Shown here in pieces: positions 1 to 8,901 of a DNA stretch of 64,000 nt (positions within the stretch are counted from its first letter, which is position 1; each line of letters opens with the position of its first letter). The translations under genes were made by a program, and so were the position numbers. The stretch is from Bacteroidia bacterium (GTDB taxonomy: Bacteria > Bacteroidota > Bacteroidia > CAIKAF01). The notes beneath the pieces were generated by a model, which had not been told where the DNA came from, did not search any database, and saw only the letters and a list, made by a program, of their open reading frames with translations. Where the stretch lies: the NCBI GenBank assembly GCA_030427255.1, contig JAUHWY010000008.1:49797-113796 (forward strand), in the 5' to 3' direction.

Positions 1-747
1 AAAGTAGCTCTGCTGGCTAAGGTTCAAGACGAAGCCGGACATGGTTTGTACCTCTACAGTGCAGCAGAAACCTTAGGCGCCGGTCGTGATGAAATGATTG
101 ATGATTTGCATTCAGGCAAAGCCAAATATTCTTCCATATTTAATTATCCTACCACTACTTGGGCCGATATTGGAGCCATTGGTTGGTTGGTCGATGGGGC
201 TGCCATTACCAATCAGGTGGCATTATGCCGTACTTCTTACGGACCCTATGCCCGTGCCATGGTCAAAATTTGCAAAGAAGAGAGTTTTCATCAGCGCCAA
301 GGTTACGAAATTATGTGCGCTATGGCCTTTGGAACTCCGGAACAAAAAGCCATGGCCCAAGATGCCTTAAACCGCTGGTGGTGGCCCTCCTTAATGATGT
401 TTGGACCTACCGATAGCGATAGCGTGCACTCACAAAAATCGATGGATTGGAAAATAAAGCGCTACTCCAACGATGAGCTGCGCCAAGAGTTCGTGGATAA
501 AACCGTGGCCCAAGCCGAATACTTGGGACTCACCATTCCCGATCCGGACTTAAAATACAACGAGGAAACCGGTCATTATACCTTTGGTGAAATCGACTGG
601 AAAGAATTTTACCAAGTGATTTCCGGTAACGGCCCATGCAACAAAGAACGCATAGAAGCCAGACGAAAAGCCCATGAAGATGGAGCTTGGGTGCGCGAAG
701 CGGCCAATGCCTTTGCACAAAAACGTGCCAATCAACAAGTAGCCTGA
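1..747 (+). CDS. paaA: 1,2-phenylacetyl-CoA epoxidase subunit PaaA (5' partial)
   Basis: Catalytic di-iron subunit of the phenylacetyl-CoA epoxidase, which forms the ring epoxide of phenylacetyl-CoA in aerobic phenylacetate breakdown. The open frame enters from the left edge, so the N-terminus is missing; 248 residues are visible. Two ExxH iron-ligand motifs of the ferritin-like fold can be read: QDEAGHG at visible residues 9-15 and KEESFHQ near 92-98. The stop lies 12 bases before paaB, fitting one operon with paaB, paaC and paaD. PaaE, the reductase, is not found downstream and is presumably upstream of the window. Family assignment is strong; activity is inferred from the family. Confidence 0.95.
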   Translation, partial: KVALLAKVQDEAGHGLYLYSAAETLGAGRDEMIDDLHSGKAKYSSIFNYPTTTWADIGAIGWLVDGAAITNQVALCRTSYGPYARAMVKICKEESFHQRQGYEIMCAMAFGTPEQKAMAQDALNRWWWPSLMMFGPTDSDSVHSQKSMDWKIKRYSNDELRQEFVDKTVAQAEYLGLTIPDPDLKYNEETGHYTFGEIDWKEFYQVISGNGPCNKERIEARRKAHEDGAWVREAANAFAQKRANQQVA

Positions 748-759
748 TATTTACAACAT

Positions 760-1047
760 ATGAGCAACCAAAATTGGCCTCTTTTCGAGGTTTTTATACG
801 ATCCAAGAACGGATTAAGTCACAAGCATGTAGGGAGTTTGCATGCCGCCGATGCACCTATGGCCATTGAAAATGCAAGGGATGTGTATTGTAGGCGCAAT
901 GAGGGCGTTTCTATTTGGGTGGTGCCCTCTACTCAAATTGTAGCTTCCGATCCCGAAGATGCCGAAGCTTTGTACGAACCGGCCAAGGATAAAATTTACA
1001 GGCACCCAACTTTTTATACGGTACCGGACGAAGTAGGACACATGTGA
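760..1047 (+). CDS. paaB: 1,2-phenylacetyl-CoA epoxidase subunit PaaB
   Basis: Small structural subunit (95 residues, the usual family length) of the phenylacetyl-CoA epoxidase complex, needed to bridge PaaA-PaaC heterodimers. The sequence opens WPLFEVFIRSKNGLSHKHVG and contains the typical LHAADAPMAIENARDVY stretch. It follows paaA by 12 bases, and its stop overlaps the start of paaC (GTGATG junction at 1044-1049), which implies translational coupling. No catalytic residues are expected. Confidence 0.95.
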   Translation: MSNQNWPLFEVFIRSKNGLSHKHVGSLHAADAPMAIENARDVYCRRNEGVSIWVVPSTQIVASDPEDAEALYEPAKDKIYRHPTFYTVPDEVGHM

Positions 1048-1808
1048 TGGAGCAGGAAAAGCAAAAAGCGGCCCTTAATTTGTCTTTGGTTATGGGTGAT
1101 AATGCCCTAATCTTGGGACACCGCCTATCGGAATGGTGTGGTCATGGCCCCATTTTAGAACAAGACATCGCCTTATCCAACATTGCCTTGGATTTAATTG
1201 GCCAAGCCCGGTTGTGGTTGAGTCATGCAGGAAAACTTCAGGGTGGAAAGTCTGAGGACGACTTGGCTTATCATCGTGATGTATTTGATTTTCACAATTT
1301 TCAAATGGTAGAAACGCCCAATGGCCATTGGGGTACCACTTTGTTGAGGCAATTTGTATACGATGCATGGCACCATGCTATGCTGCAAAAACTGGTGCTT
1401 GCTCAAGATGAGGACATTGCAGGAATTGCCAGAAAATCGCTGAAAGAGGTGAACTATCATTTGCGCTGGAGCAGCGAATGGGTCATTCGATTGGGCGACG
1501 GAACGGAGGAGAGCGGAGCCAAAATGCAAGAGGCTTATGCCGATGTTTGGCCCTATGTTGGAGAGCTTCTTCAAAAAGATACTTGGTTAACCGAGTTGGA
1601 GCAGCTGATTCCCGGTTTTCAAGCCGATGAAATCATAAGTCTTTGGTGGAAAACCGTTCGGGAGGTATTCAGTCAAGCCAACCTTTCCTCCGAACCCATG
1701 GATTGGTTGTACCGAAAAGGCCACTTGGGACACCATACCGAGCATTTAGGCTATATATTGGCGGAGATGCAATTTTTGCCAAGGGCCTATCCGGATGCAA
1801 CGTGGTAA
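1047..1808 (+). CDS. paaC: 1,2-phenylacetyl-CoA epoxidase subunit PaaC
   Basis: Structural partner of PaaA with a related ferritin-like helical fold that does not carry the catalytic iron site. It has 253 residues from the ATG at 1047; a GTG at 1044 would add one residue. The motifs DLIGQARLWLSHAG and LKEVNYHLRWSSEWVIRLGD are characteristic. The start overlaps the paaB stop by one base and paaD begins 5 bases after the stop, so the four genes form a tight operon. Confidence 0.94.
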   Translation: MEQEKQKAALNLSLVMGDNALILGHRLSEWCGHGPILEQDIALSNIALDLIGQARLWLSHAGKLQGGKSEDDLAYHRDVFDFHNFQMVETPNGHWGTTLLRQFVYDAWHHAMLQKLVLAQDEDIAGIARKSLKEVNYHLRWSSEWVIRLGDGTEESGAKMQEAYADVWPYVGELLQKDTWLTELEQLIPGFQADEIISLWWKTVREVFSQANLSSEPMDWLYRKGHLGHHTEHLGYILAEMQFLPRAYPDATW

Positions 1809-1813
1809 ATCCC

Positions 1814-2302
1814 ATGGCAAGTCTCGAAACCATAGAACAAGCTTTAGAAAAAGTGAAAGACCCGGAAATTCCGGTGCTCACTATCAAAGACTTAGGCGTT
1901 CTACGAGGTCTTGAACGTAGTTTGGATGGAAAGCTTAAGGTTATCATAACGCCCACTTATTCGGGCTGTCCGGCCATGTACACCATTGAGCAGCAAATAA
2001 AGCAAGTGCTTTCTAGGTTAGGCGAAGATGCAGTAAGCATAGAGACCCGGTTGGATCCGGCATGGACTACCGACTGGATGACCGAAGAAGCCAAGCAGAA
2101 GCTTCAGGATTTTGGTATTGCACCTCCGGAAGGCAGTAGTGCCGATAAACGCGCATTGTTTGGTGAAGAAAGGCAGGTAACCTGTCCTTATTGCAAAAGC
2201 CGAAATACCTTTATGAAAAGTCAGTTTGGTTCTACCGCCTGTAAGTCTTTGTATCAATGCAAAGATTGTGGGGAGCCATTCGATTATTTTAAGTGCTTGT
2301 AA
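1814..2302 (+). CDS. paaD: phenylacetate-CoA oxygenase subunit PaaD (MIP18-type)
   Basis: PaaD is required for function of the phenylacetyl-CoA epoxidase and belongs to the MIP18/DUF59 family of iron-sulfur assembly factors. The 162-residue protein has the DUF59 domain at about residues 5-85 (VKDPEIPVLTIKDLGVLRG; YSGCPAMYTIEQQIK) and a C-terminal zinc ribbon with CPYCKSRNTF and CKDCGEPF cysteine pairs. The frame is open further upstream into paaC, but the ATG at 1814 gives the family N-terminus. It ends the paa operon in this window; no paaE follows. Confidence 0.93.
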   Translation: MASLETIEQALEKVKDPEIPVLTIKDLGVLRGLERSLDGKLKVIITPTYSGCPAMYTIEQQIKQVLSRLGEDAVSIETRLDPAWTTDWMTEEAKQKLQDFGIAPPEGSSADKRALFGEERQVTCPYCKSRNTFMKSQFGSTACKSLYQCKDCGEPFDYFKCL

Positions 2303-2391
2303 AGGAGCAAGCTTATTGTCTTGTTAGGGATTGGGCCTTCTATGAACAGCAAAGATTTTTGCAGCGAAGTCAATAATTGATTGCATCATTG

Positions 2392-2399
2392 TACCTTGG
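2392..2399 (+). promoter_or_regulatory. putative -7 element before the permease gene
   Basis: TACCTTGG differs by one base from the Bacteroidota -7 consensus TAnnTTTG and lies 4 bases before the ATG at 2404. If used, the mRNA would begin at or next to the start codon. No clear -33 TTTG is seen at the expected distance. Inference from motif and position only. Confidence 0.4.
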
Positions 2400-2403
2400 A
2401 GCC

Positions 2404-3819
2404 ATGCGAACACAGGGTTCATCCACAGAATTGGTTAGAGGCCTAGGTCTATTTGCGGCCTTTGCCTTGGTATTCGGCTCCATGATTGGTTCGGGCGTAT
2501 TTAAGAAAGTTTCGGCCATGGCCGATTATTTGGGTAATCCGGTTTGGATAATTCTGGCTTGGATAGTTGCCGGCAGCATTACCTTGATTGGCGCCTTATC
2601 CAATGCTGAAGTAGCCGGCCTAATTGCCGAACCGGGCGGGCAATACCAATATTTTAAACGGATGTATGGCAAAGGCTTTGCCTTTTGGTATGGTTGGAGC
2701 AGCTTTTCTGTAATCCAAACCGCCACCATAGCTTCTGTGGCTTATGTATTTGCGGAGGGCCTAAATGTGTTCTACCCTTTACCGGTTTTATCGGCATCCT
2801 GGGCAGAGATTACCTGGTTTGGGTACATTCAGCCCTTTCACAACTTCGGGGTAAAGCTGGTAACCATTGGGCTTATTTCCCTACTCACTTTTTTAAATGT
2901 GCTTGGAGTGCGCGTGGGAGGCACCATTACTTCCATTATGGCCAGCAGTGTGGTACTTTGTATTTTACTGATTATTGCCTTGAGTTTTGGTTCGGGAGCG
3001 GGGGATACCTTGCACTTTCAAATGTCTACCGGACCGCAACTGGAATCAGAACCTTTGGTAGGAACGGGCATGTTGGGCTTGTTTTTTATGGCCTTAATGT
3101 CTGCCTTTTGGGCCTATGAGGGCTGGAATAATATTGGCTTTTTGGGTGGAGAAATCCGAAACCCCTACCGCAATATTCCCAGAGCTTTGGTGATGGGGGT
3201 GGGTTTTGTAATGCTGGTATATGTACTGGTGCATTTGGCCTTTTTGTACATCATGCCCGTCCAAGATTTACAAGCTGTTACAGATAAGCAAATTGCTGCG
3301 GTAGAAGTAATACGACGCTTTATGGGCGATGGAGGGGCATTGGCCATTTCGGCTTTGATAGTGGTGAGTACCTTCAATAGCACCAATACAACCATTTTAA
3401 GTGCACCTAGGGTGTATTTTGCTATGGCTAAGGACCGGTTGTTTTTTGGTGGAATTGATAAAGTGCACCCTAGGTTCAAGAGTCCTTCCAATGCTCTATT
3501 GATTCAAGCGTTTTGGGCATCGATATTGGTAATGACAGGTAGTTTTGACGACCTAACAGAGATGCTCATATTTGCCGCATTTATTTTTTATGGTGCCGGT
3601 GCTTTTGGCGTATTTGTATTGCGTAAAAAATGGCCTGACCGTGAACGACCGTTTAAAGTACCCTTTTACCCCTTTTTGCCGGCTGCCTTCGTACTGTTTT
3701 GTTTGGCATTGGTTTTGATTTCGATCTTAGAAAACCCTATGGGTTCATTGATGGGCATAGTGCTTATGGCCACAGGGCTGCCCTTTTATTATTTTTGGAA
3801 AAGAAATGGAGGAGAGTAG
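2404..3819 (+). CDS. APC family amino acid permease
   Basis: Polytopic inner-membrane transporter of the amino acid-polyamine-organocation superfamily, 471 residues with about 12 predicted helices. The N-terminal GSMIGSGVFK motif near residues 29-38 is the substrate-binding unwound TM1 of APC carriers. A later SAFWAYEGWNNIGFLGGEIRNP segment region matches TM6 and loop of LAT-like permeases. The ATG at 2404 is preferred over upstream in-frame TTG codons because it follows a -7-like element. Its end overlaps the CPBP gene by 14 bases. Substrate cannot be told from sequence; proximity to paa genes is not proof of aromatic uptake. Confidence 0.88.
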   Translation: MRTQGSSTELVRGLGLFAAFALVFGSMIGSGVFKKVSAMADYLGNPVWIILAWIVAGSITLIGALSNAEVAGLIAEPGGQYQYFKRMYGKGFAFWYGWSSFSVIQTATIASVAYVFAEGLNVFYPLPVLSASWAEITWFGYIQPFHNFGVKLVTIGLISLLTFLNVLGVRVGGTITSIMASSVVLCILLIIALSFGSGAGDTLHFQMSTGPQLESEPLVGTGMLGLFFMALMSAFWAYEGWNNIGFLGGEIRNPYRNIPRALVMGVGFVMLVYVLVHLAFLYIMPVQDLQAVTDKQIAAVEVIRRFMGDGGALAISALIVVSTFNSTNTTILSAPRVYFAMAKDRLFFGGIDKVHPRFKSPSNALLIQAFWASILVMTGSFDDLTEMLIFAAFIFYGAGAFGVFVLRKKWPDRERPFKVPFYPFLPAAFVLFCLALVLISILENPMGSLMGIVLMATGLPFYYFWKRNGGE

Positions 3820-4762
3820 GACAAACGTATTGGAGGAGAACAGTAGCTTTTTAGGTTTTAGTCTTAAGCTTAAGCCCATGTCTTGGATGGCCATAGTATT
3901 TGTGGGTTTAGGCTTGTTTTTGGCTTTAAGTTTACTGGCCATGTTTTTTTTGACCCAAGCCTCAGGCATGTCGGGGGATTTGTCGGGGGGAGTTACTCAA
4001 ATGGTTGATTCCTTAGGGTTTCCTGTGGTGTTTTCCGGAATAATGTCGGTGCATGTAATTTTATGTTTGATTGTATATGTAGTTTGGGTTAAAGGGCTCA
4101 AGTTTCCCGGCCGTGCTTTATTTCGTGTAGGAGCTTCTTTTAAATGGAAGTGGTGGTTGGGAAGTTTTTTGGTAGTATTTCTTCTAAGTGGTCTGATGGA
4201 TTGGTTTTACTTAAGTCGCAACCCAATGCATGTATGGACTTTTGACGCTGATCGATTTTGGGCCTTTTTACCTGTTGCCTTGGTCTTTTTTCCTTTTCAG
4301 ACCTTATTTGAAGAGTTTTTATACCGAGGTTTTTTGATGCGTTGGAGCTTTAGCCTTACTAAGAGCGGCTTAGTTGCTCTGGTTTTGTCGGCAAGTTTTT
4401 TTAGCTTAATGCACATGGGCAACAAAGAGGTAGAAGCTTATGGCACGGGTTCCATGTTTTTCTATTATGCTTGGCAAGGGGGAATGTTGGCTTTACTGGT
4501 TATGTTGAGCAATGGTTTGGAAGCAGCTTGGGGCTACCACTTGGCCAATAATTTGTATGGATCACTAATAATTTCTGTACCGGATGCCAGTTTGCCTGTG
4601 CCGTCTCTTTGGCAAAGTACGCCACCTGAGGGATCTGTTTTTTTATTTTACAGTGCCTTATCTACCTTAATTATTGTACTTTCTTTGGTTTTGTTGTTTA
4701 GGTGGCGCGATTGGAATCGCTTGTTTCCGGAAAAACAATTGTTTGCCAAAGACAAGGAATGA
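3806..4762 (+). CDS. CPBP family intramembrane glutamic endopeptidase
   Basis: Multi-pass membrane protein of 318 residues in the CAAX-protease/bacteriocin-processing (CPBP, Abi) family. The diagnostic EExxxR motif is FEEFLYRG (Glu169, Glu170, Arg174) and the FxxxH motif is FSLMHMG (Phe199, His203). A third conserved segment with asparagine, GYHLANNLYGS, follows near residue 245. It starts inside the last codons of the permease gene in another frame, so the two are probably co-expressed. Members cleave membrane or prenylated substrates or protect from bacteriocins; the target here is unknown. Confidence 0.85.
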   Translation: MEESRTNVLEENSSFLGFSLKLKPMSWMAIVFVGLGLFLALSLLAMFFLTQASGMSGDLSGGVTQMVDSLGFPVVFSGIMSVHVILCLIVYVVWVKGLKFPGRALFRVGASFKWKWWLGSFLVVFLLSGLMDWFYLSRNPMHVWTFDADRFWAFLPVALVFFPFQTLFEEFLYRGFLMRWSFSLTKSGLVALVLSASFFSLMHMGNKEVEAYGTGSMFFYYAWQGGMLALLVMLSNGLEAAWGYHLANNLYGSLIISVPDASLPVPSLWQSTPPEGSVFLFYSALSTLIIVLSLVLLFRWRDWNRLFPEKQLFAKDKE

Positions 4763-4794
4763 GGTTTGCACCCGTTATCTAAGCAAGAGGGTTG

Positions 4795-4802
4795 TATCTT
4801 TG
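4795..4802 (+). promoter_or_regulatory. -7 promoter element
   Basis: TATCTTTG is a perfect match to the Bacteroidota -7 consensus TAnnTTTG, 8 bases before the ATG at 4811. A TTTG lies at 4765-4768, but its 26-base spacing is longer than usual. It argues for the internal ATG of the following gene. Confidence 0.55.
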
Positions 4803-4810
4803 AATTACCA

Positions 4811-5563
4811 ATGATGCTCAGATTTTTCCATTTACTGTTTTTGTGTTTGAGCTTAAGCTTAACAAGTAAGCTCTATGCGCAGAATTTGGAGGATCAGGAA
4901 GATGTGGAGTATGATGCGGAGTTCCGAACCGGTCCGGCACCCAAGGGAGGGTATAGGCATTTAATTCAGGCAGAAATATCTTCTCCTCACAACTTAGCCA
5001 ACGAAGCCAATGCAAGAGCCTTTGACGGTATCGCATCTGTTCAGTTGGGTTATGCGTACCAAACCCTCAAAGGATTGTATTTGGGTGGGGTAGTGCGTTA
5101 CACCGGTTTTAATATCTATCTGCCACCCGCTGTTCCCGGTGCTATTGAAGGCAGTTCTGTTTCTGATATCAACAACCATTTCTTGTCTTTTGGGCCTTCT
5201 ATTAGTTATATAACTTCAGGAGAGTCGGGGGTGGGGTTTATGCCGGAGATTAGCGGTGGCCTAAGTACCCTTCGCTACGACGGCATTAAAATTGCCAAAT
5301 ACGACAATGGCTTCTTAACCAGAAGTATTTCAGATATGTCGTGGTTTGCCAGCCTGAGGTTAAGGGTTTTATTCACACCTTTTGAAGACAAGCATACCCA
5401 TTTCTCTTTGTTCGTGGGAGGAACTTACCTAGGGCATGAATTTAAAAAAGAACCTCTGGGTTTGAATGGAGATGACAATCTGATACCCTTATCGGACGAC
5501 GGGGGGAGCCTTCAACTGCATTTTGGCTTGGGTTTCTTCTTCTTATTAGGAAAAAAGAACTAG
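4811..5563 (+). CDS. outer-membrane beta-barrel-like exported protein, unknown function
   Basis: Protein of 250 residues with a signal peptide (MMLRFFHLLFLCLSLSLTSK, cleavage probably after YAQ near residue 24). The mature part has alternating aromatic/polar strands and repeated Gly-Tyr patterns such as VQLGYAYQTLKGLYLGGVVR, and ends LHFGLGFFFLLGKKN, like porin-family barrels of Bacteroidota. The start at 4811 is chosen because the -7 element lies just upstream and the signal peptide begins there; the open frame extends back to 4766. No enzymatic motif is seen. The family was not recognised. Confidence 0.7.
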   Translation: MMLRFFHLLFLCLSLSLTSKLYAQNLEDQEDVEYDAEFRTGPAPKGGYRHLIQAEISSPHNLANEANARAFDGIASVQLGYAYQTLKGLYLGGVVRYTGFNIYLPPAVPGAIEGSSVSDINNHFLSFGPSISYITSGESGVGFMPEISGGLSTLRYDGIKIAKYDNGFLTRSISDMSWFASLRLRVLFTPFEDKHTHFSLFVGGTYLGHEFKKEPLGLNGDDNLIPLSDDGGSLQLHFGLGFFFLLGKKN

Positions 5564-5570
5564 CTGCAGT

Positions 5571-6851
5571 TTAAGGTGTCTTTTCCCAAAAGTTTTCTGT
5601 CCAGGGCATTCCAATCAAATGCTTTCGTAACATGTTTAAGGCCGACTGAGTAGCTCTGAGCACATTTCCCTCTCTAGTGCTTCCAAAGCGAAAGCACTTG
5701 CTATAGGTGCCTTCCGGAGTGGCCAATCCAATCCAAACCATGCCAACGGGCTTTTCTACCGTGCCACCACCGGGTCCAGCCACACCCGAACTGGAAAGTG
5801 CATAATCTGCACCTGTGATGCTTCTAGCTCCTTCTGCCATGGATTCTACCACTTCCTTGCTTACTGCACCAAACTGTTGAATATACTCAGGGGGTACTCC
5901 AAGCTGCCTTATTTTTATCGAATTATCGTAAGAGACTATGCCTCCTAAAAAGGTTGCGGAAACACCGGGTACCGAGGTAAGGTGTTGGGCTAAAAGTCCA
6001 CCGGTACAGCTTTCCGCCGTAGCAAGGGTGTACTCTTTTTCTATCATTAAACGGACCACCACTTCTTCCAATCGTTCTTTGTCCGTACCAAAAATCTCTC
6101 CTCCCAATACTTCGCGCAAATCGTGTTCTGCCTGTTTCAAGAGCTCTTGGCCGGTTCCGTTTTGATTCAAACAACTGAGGCGTAGTTTAACTCTTCCGGC
6201 GGAGGGAAGGTATGCCAAGGAAATTTCTGGTGGGAGTGCATCTTCCCAAGAGCGAATGATGCCCATTAATTCAGATTCAGGAATTCCTTCGGTATGGAAA
6301 GTCCTATGGAGCAATGGGGGTAGGGAAAAACGCTTTTTTAAACCCGGAATAACTCCTGTTTCCATTATATGTTTCATTTCGTAAGGAACACCAGGCATGG
6401 AAACCACAATAGAATTGTCTTTTTCGAACCACATTCCGGCAGCTGTTCCCATCTTGTTCAAAAGCGTTTTGCAAGCCTTTGGCAACAAAGCTTGTCCTCT
6501 ATTGGCATCATTTAAGCTGCGGTTTCGCTCTTTAAAAAAATGTTCCAATTGCATAAGCACCTCAGAATCTTCTCGCCAACCACCTCCAAAATAGGCTTCA
6601 AGGGTAGTTTTGGTAACATCATCTTTGGTGGGGCCGAGGCCTCCGGTCATTAAAATAATGGGGTATTTTCCTATAAGTTGGTCCAGTGTAGACCTTATGG
6701 CTTCTTGGGTATCCGCAATGGTGCGTACTTCCGGAACCTTAATTCCAATTTGATTCAATGCCTCAGCCATCCAAGAGGCATTGGTGTTTACAATTTGGCC
6801 TATAAGAATTTCATCTCCAATGCTAACAATAAAGGCTTCCGGACGCTTCAT
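5571..6851 (-). CDS. cinA: CinA family nicotinamide-nucleotide amidase / damage-inducible protein
   Basis: Two-domain CinA protein, 426 residues. The N-terminal half is a MoCF/MogA-like domain (FIVSIGDEILIGQIVNTNAS; TGGLGPTKDDVTKT). The C-terminal CinA_C domain, roughly residues 255-415 (ATAESCTGGLLAQHLT; SGVAGPGGG), deamidates NMN or related pyridine nucleotides in the salvage cycle. The ATG at 6851 gives the exact family N-terminus; an upstream frame adds 11 unlikely residues. It is convergent with the barrel protein, whose stop is 7 bases away, and divergent from moxR. Confidence 0.92.
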   Translation of the reverse strand: MKRPEAFIVSIGDEILIGQIVNTNASWMAEALNQIGIKVPEVRTIADTQEAIRSTLDQLIGKYPIILMTGGLGPTKDDVTKTTLEAYFGGGWREDSEVLMQLEHFFKERNRSLNDANRGQALLPKACKTLLNKMGTAAGMWFEKDNSIVVSMPGVPYEMKHIMETGVIPGLKKRFSLPPLLHRTFHTEGIPESELMGIIRSWEDALPPEISLAYLPSAGRVKLRLSCLNQNGTGQELLKQAEHDLREVLGGEIFGTDKERLEEVVVRLMIEKEYTLATAESCTGGLLAQHLTSVPGVSATFLGGIVSYDNSIKIRQLGVPPEYIQQFGAVSKEVVESMAEGARSITGADYALSSSGVAGPGGGTVEKPVGMVWIGLATPEGTYSKCFRFGSTREGNVLRATQSALNMLRKHLIGMPWTENFWEKTP

Positions 6852-6934
6852 AATTCTAATGGGTTCAAAATAAGTGCTTAACAACTTTTAACCGGGCATT
6901 GTTCGAGTGCTACTATAGCCCGAGGCAAAATTGG

Positions 6935-6942
6935 TATTTTTG
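6935..6942 (+). promoter_or_regulatory. -7 promoter element of the moxR-bat operon
   Basis: TATTTTTG is a perfect TAnnTTTG match, 50 bases before the moxR ATG and the only such match between cinA and moxR. It is the likely promoter of the whole moxR-to-batE operon. Confidence 0.55.
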
Positions 6943-6992
6943 TATTCATCCGTAACCATTTGCGGAGGTTTATTCTAAAATATTAAGATACG

Positions 6993-7991
6993 ATGGATGG
7001 ATTGCGTGTGGATGTAGAAGCCTTAAACGAGCGAATAGCTCAGGGCGCTTCTTTTATTCCCTTGCTTAAACAGGAGATGAATAAGGTGATTGTAGGTCAG
7101 AGCTATATGACCGACCGGCTGCTGATTGCTTTGCTTGGAAACGGCCATATTCTTTTGGAGGGTGTACCGGGCTTGGCAAAAACCTTGGCCATCAAAAGTC
7201 TTTCTGAGGCCATTCAAGTAGATTTCAGCCGAATTCAATTTACACCGGACTTACTACCGGCCGACGTGGTAGGTACTGTTATTTACAATCAGAAGTCAGA
7301 GAGCTTTTCTGTGAAGAAAGGGCCAATCTTTGCAAATTTTGTTTTGGCCGATGAAATCAATCGCGCCCCGGCAAAAGTGCAATCAGCTTTGCTTGAGGCC
7401 ATGCAAGAACGCCAAGTGACTATTGGAGAATCTACCTACCCTTTGCCTGACCCCTTTATGGTTTTGGCGACCCAAAACCCGGTTGAGCAAGAAGGTACAT
7501 ACCCTTTACCCGAAGCTCAAAGCGATCGCTTTCTTCTTAAAGTGGTGCTTGATTATCCTTCCAACGAAGAGGAACAGCAAATCATACGACTGAATATGGG
7601 AGGTAATTTCCCGAAAATCCAAGCCGTAGTGCAACCTAAAGATATTGCGACCGCAAGATCTTTGGTTAGGGAAGTATATATGGATGAAAAAATCGAACGT
7701 TATATAGTTCGCTTGGTTCATGCCACTAGAAAGCCTGCCGATACCGGTTTCCCTGACCTGGTTGACCTTATTTCTTTTGGGGCCTCTCCGCGCGCCTCCA
7801 TTGGTTTGGCTTTGGCATCTAAAGCTTTTGCCTTTATTCAAGGCAGAGGGTATGTTATCCCCGACGATGTTCGATCGGTAGCCGCAGATGTTATGCGTCA
7901 CCGGATTGGACTCACCTACGAAGCCGAAGCCGAAGAAAAAACGGCCGATGATGTGGTAAAAGAAATTATAAATAAGGTAGAGGTTCCTTAA
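6993..7991 (+). CDS. MoxR family AAA+ ATPase
   Basis: AAA+ chaperone-type ATPase of the MoxR/RavA group, 332 residues. Walker A is GVPGLAKT at 57-64 and Walker B is VLADEINR at 117-124. The sensor stretch VLATQNPVEQEGTYPLPEAQ follows, and the helical lid is C-terminal. MoxR ATPases act with VWA-domain partners in complex assembly. Here it heads the DUF58-BatABCDE operon, with only 4 bases to the next start, so it very likely works with the Bat VWA proteins. The transcript probably starts at the -7 element at 6935. Confidence 0.94.
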   Translation: MDGLRVDVEALNERIAQGASFIPLLKQEMNKVIVGQSYMTDRLLIALLGNGHILLEGVPGLAKTLAIKSLSEAIQVDFSRIQFTPDLLPADVVGTVIYNQKSESFSVKKGPIFANFVLADEINRAPAKVQSALLEAMQERQVTIGESTYPLPDPFMVLATQNPVEQEGTYPLPEAQSDRFLLKVVLDYPSNEEEQQIIRLNMGGNFPKIQAVVQPKDIATARSLVREVYMDEKIERYIVRLVHATRKPADTGFPDLVDLISFGASPRASIGLALASKAFAFIQGRGYVIPDDVRSVAADVMRHRIGLTYEAEAEEKTADDVVKEIINKVEVP

Positions 7992-7995
7992 TTCC

Positions 7996-8901
7996 ATGCA
8001 GTCTAGTCAAGATATGGCAAACAAGGAGTTAAAAGAACTGCTGAAAAGAGTCCGGAAGATTGAAATAAAGGCTAGAGGCTTAAGCAATCAGCTCTTTTCG
8101 GGTCAGTATCATGCTGCTTTTAAAGGATTGGGCATGTCTTTTAGCGAGGTGCGTGCGTATCAATTTGGCGACGACGTCCGCTTTATTGATTGGAATGTAA
8201 CGGCCCGTTTAAACGAACCCCACGTAAAGGTTTTTGAAGAAGAAAGAGAACTGTCCGTTGTCTTTTTATTGGACATCAGCAGCTCCATGCGTTTTGGAGC
8301 TTCCGACGATCAGTTTAGAGAGCGAATGGCAGAAATTCTTTGTGTTCTTTCTTTTGCCGCTGTACAAAACAACGATAAGGTGGGTGCCATTTTTTTCTCA
8401 GGAGATCAAAAAAGCTTTATACCTCCTGCTAAGGGAAAAGGACATGCCATGCGGATTGTTCGGGACGTGCTGGCAGCGCCCTTGCCGGAAGGTGAAGCTA
8501 CCAACTTGAGCGAGGGGCTAGCCTTTCTTAACCGGGCGCTCCGGAAAAAAGCTACCGTATTTGTATTGAGTGATTTCCTGGATAAAGGTTTTGAGCTGGC
8601 ACTAAGATTAGCCAACCAAAAGCATGACATCATTGCGCTTCAACTTGAAGATTTGAGCCTTAGCCAATTGCCCAAGGTTGGCTTGCTTAAAATTAAAGAC
8701 CCGGAAACCGGAAAAACACAATGGTTGAATACCAAATCCAAGCGCACACAAAGGGAGTGGGGAAGGCATTTCGCATCGCATCAAAAAGAACTGATCCGAT
8801 CTTGTAAGGCAGCAGGGGTAGACTTGGCTATTCTCCCCGGCCATTTAGACTATATAAAACCTTTGAAGCAGCTGTTTCGAAAAAGAGAAATGATGCGATG
8901 A
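7996..8901 (+). CDS. DUF58 domain-containing protein of the Bat operon
   Basis: Cytosolic protein of 301 residues with the DUF58 signature GDDVRFIDWNVTARLNEP near 55-72, followed by a VWA-like core that keeps a MIDAS DxSxS (LLDISSSMRFG). DUF58 proteins accompany MoxR ATPases throughout bacteria. The start is 4 bases after moxR and its stop overlaps the next ATG (ATGA at 8898), so the genes are coupled. The molecular role is not established; a bridge between MoxR and the membrane VWA proteins is an inference. Confidence 0.9.
   Translation: MQSSQDMANKELKELLKRVRKIEIKARGLSNQLFSGQYHAAFKGLGMSFSEVRAYQFGDDVRFIDWNVTARLNEPHVKVFEEERELSVVFLLDISSSMRFGASDDQFRERMAEILCVLSFAAVQNNDKVGAIFFSGDQKSFIPPAKGKGHAMRIVRDVLAAPLPEGEATNLSEGLAFLNRALRKKATVFVLSDFLDKGFELALRLANQKHDIIALQLEDLSLSQLPKVGLLKIKDPETGKTQWLNTKSKRTQREWGRHFASHQKELIRSCKAAGVDLAILPGHLDYIKPLKQLFRKREMMR

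Noticed and set aside
2404..5563. Permease and CPBP genes as part of the paa operon
   Set aside because: A 100-base gap and a separate -7-like element follow paaD, and neither protein is known from phenylacetate degradation.
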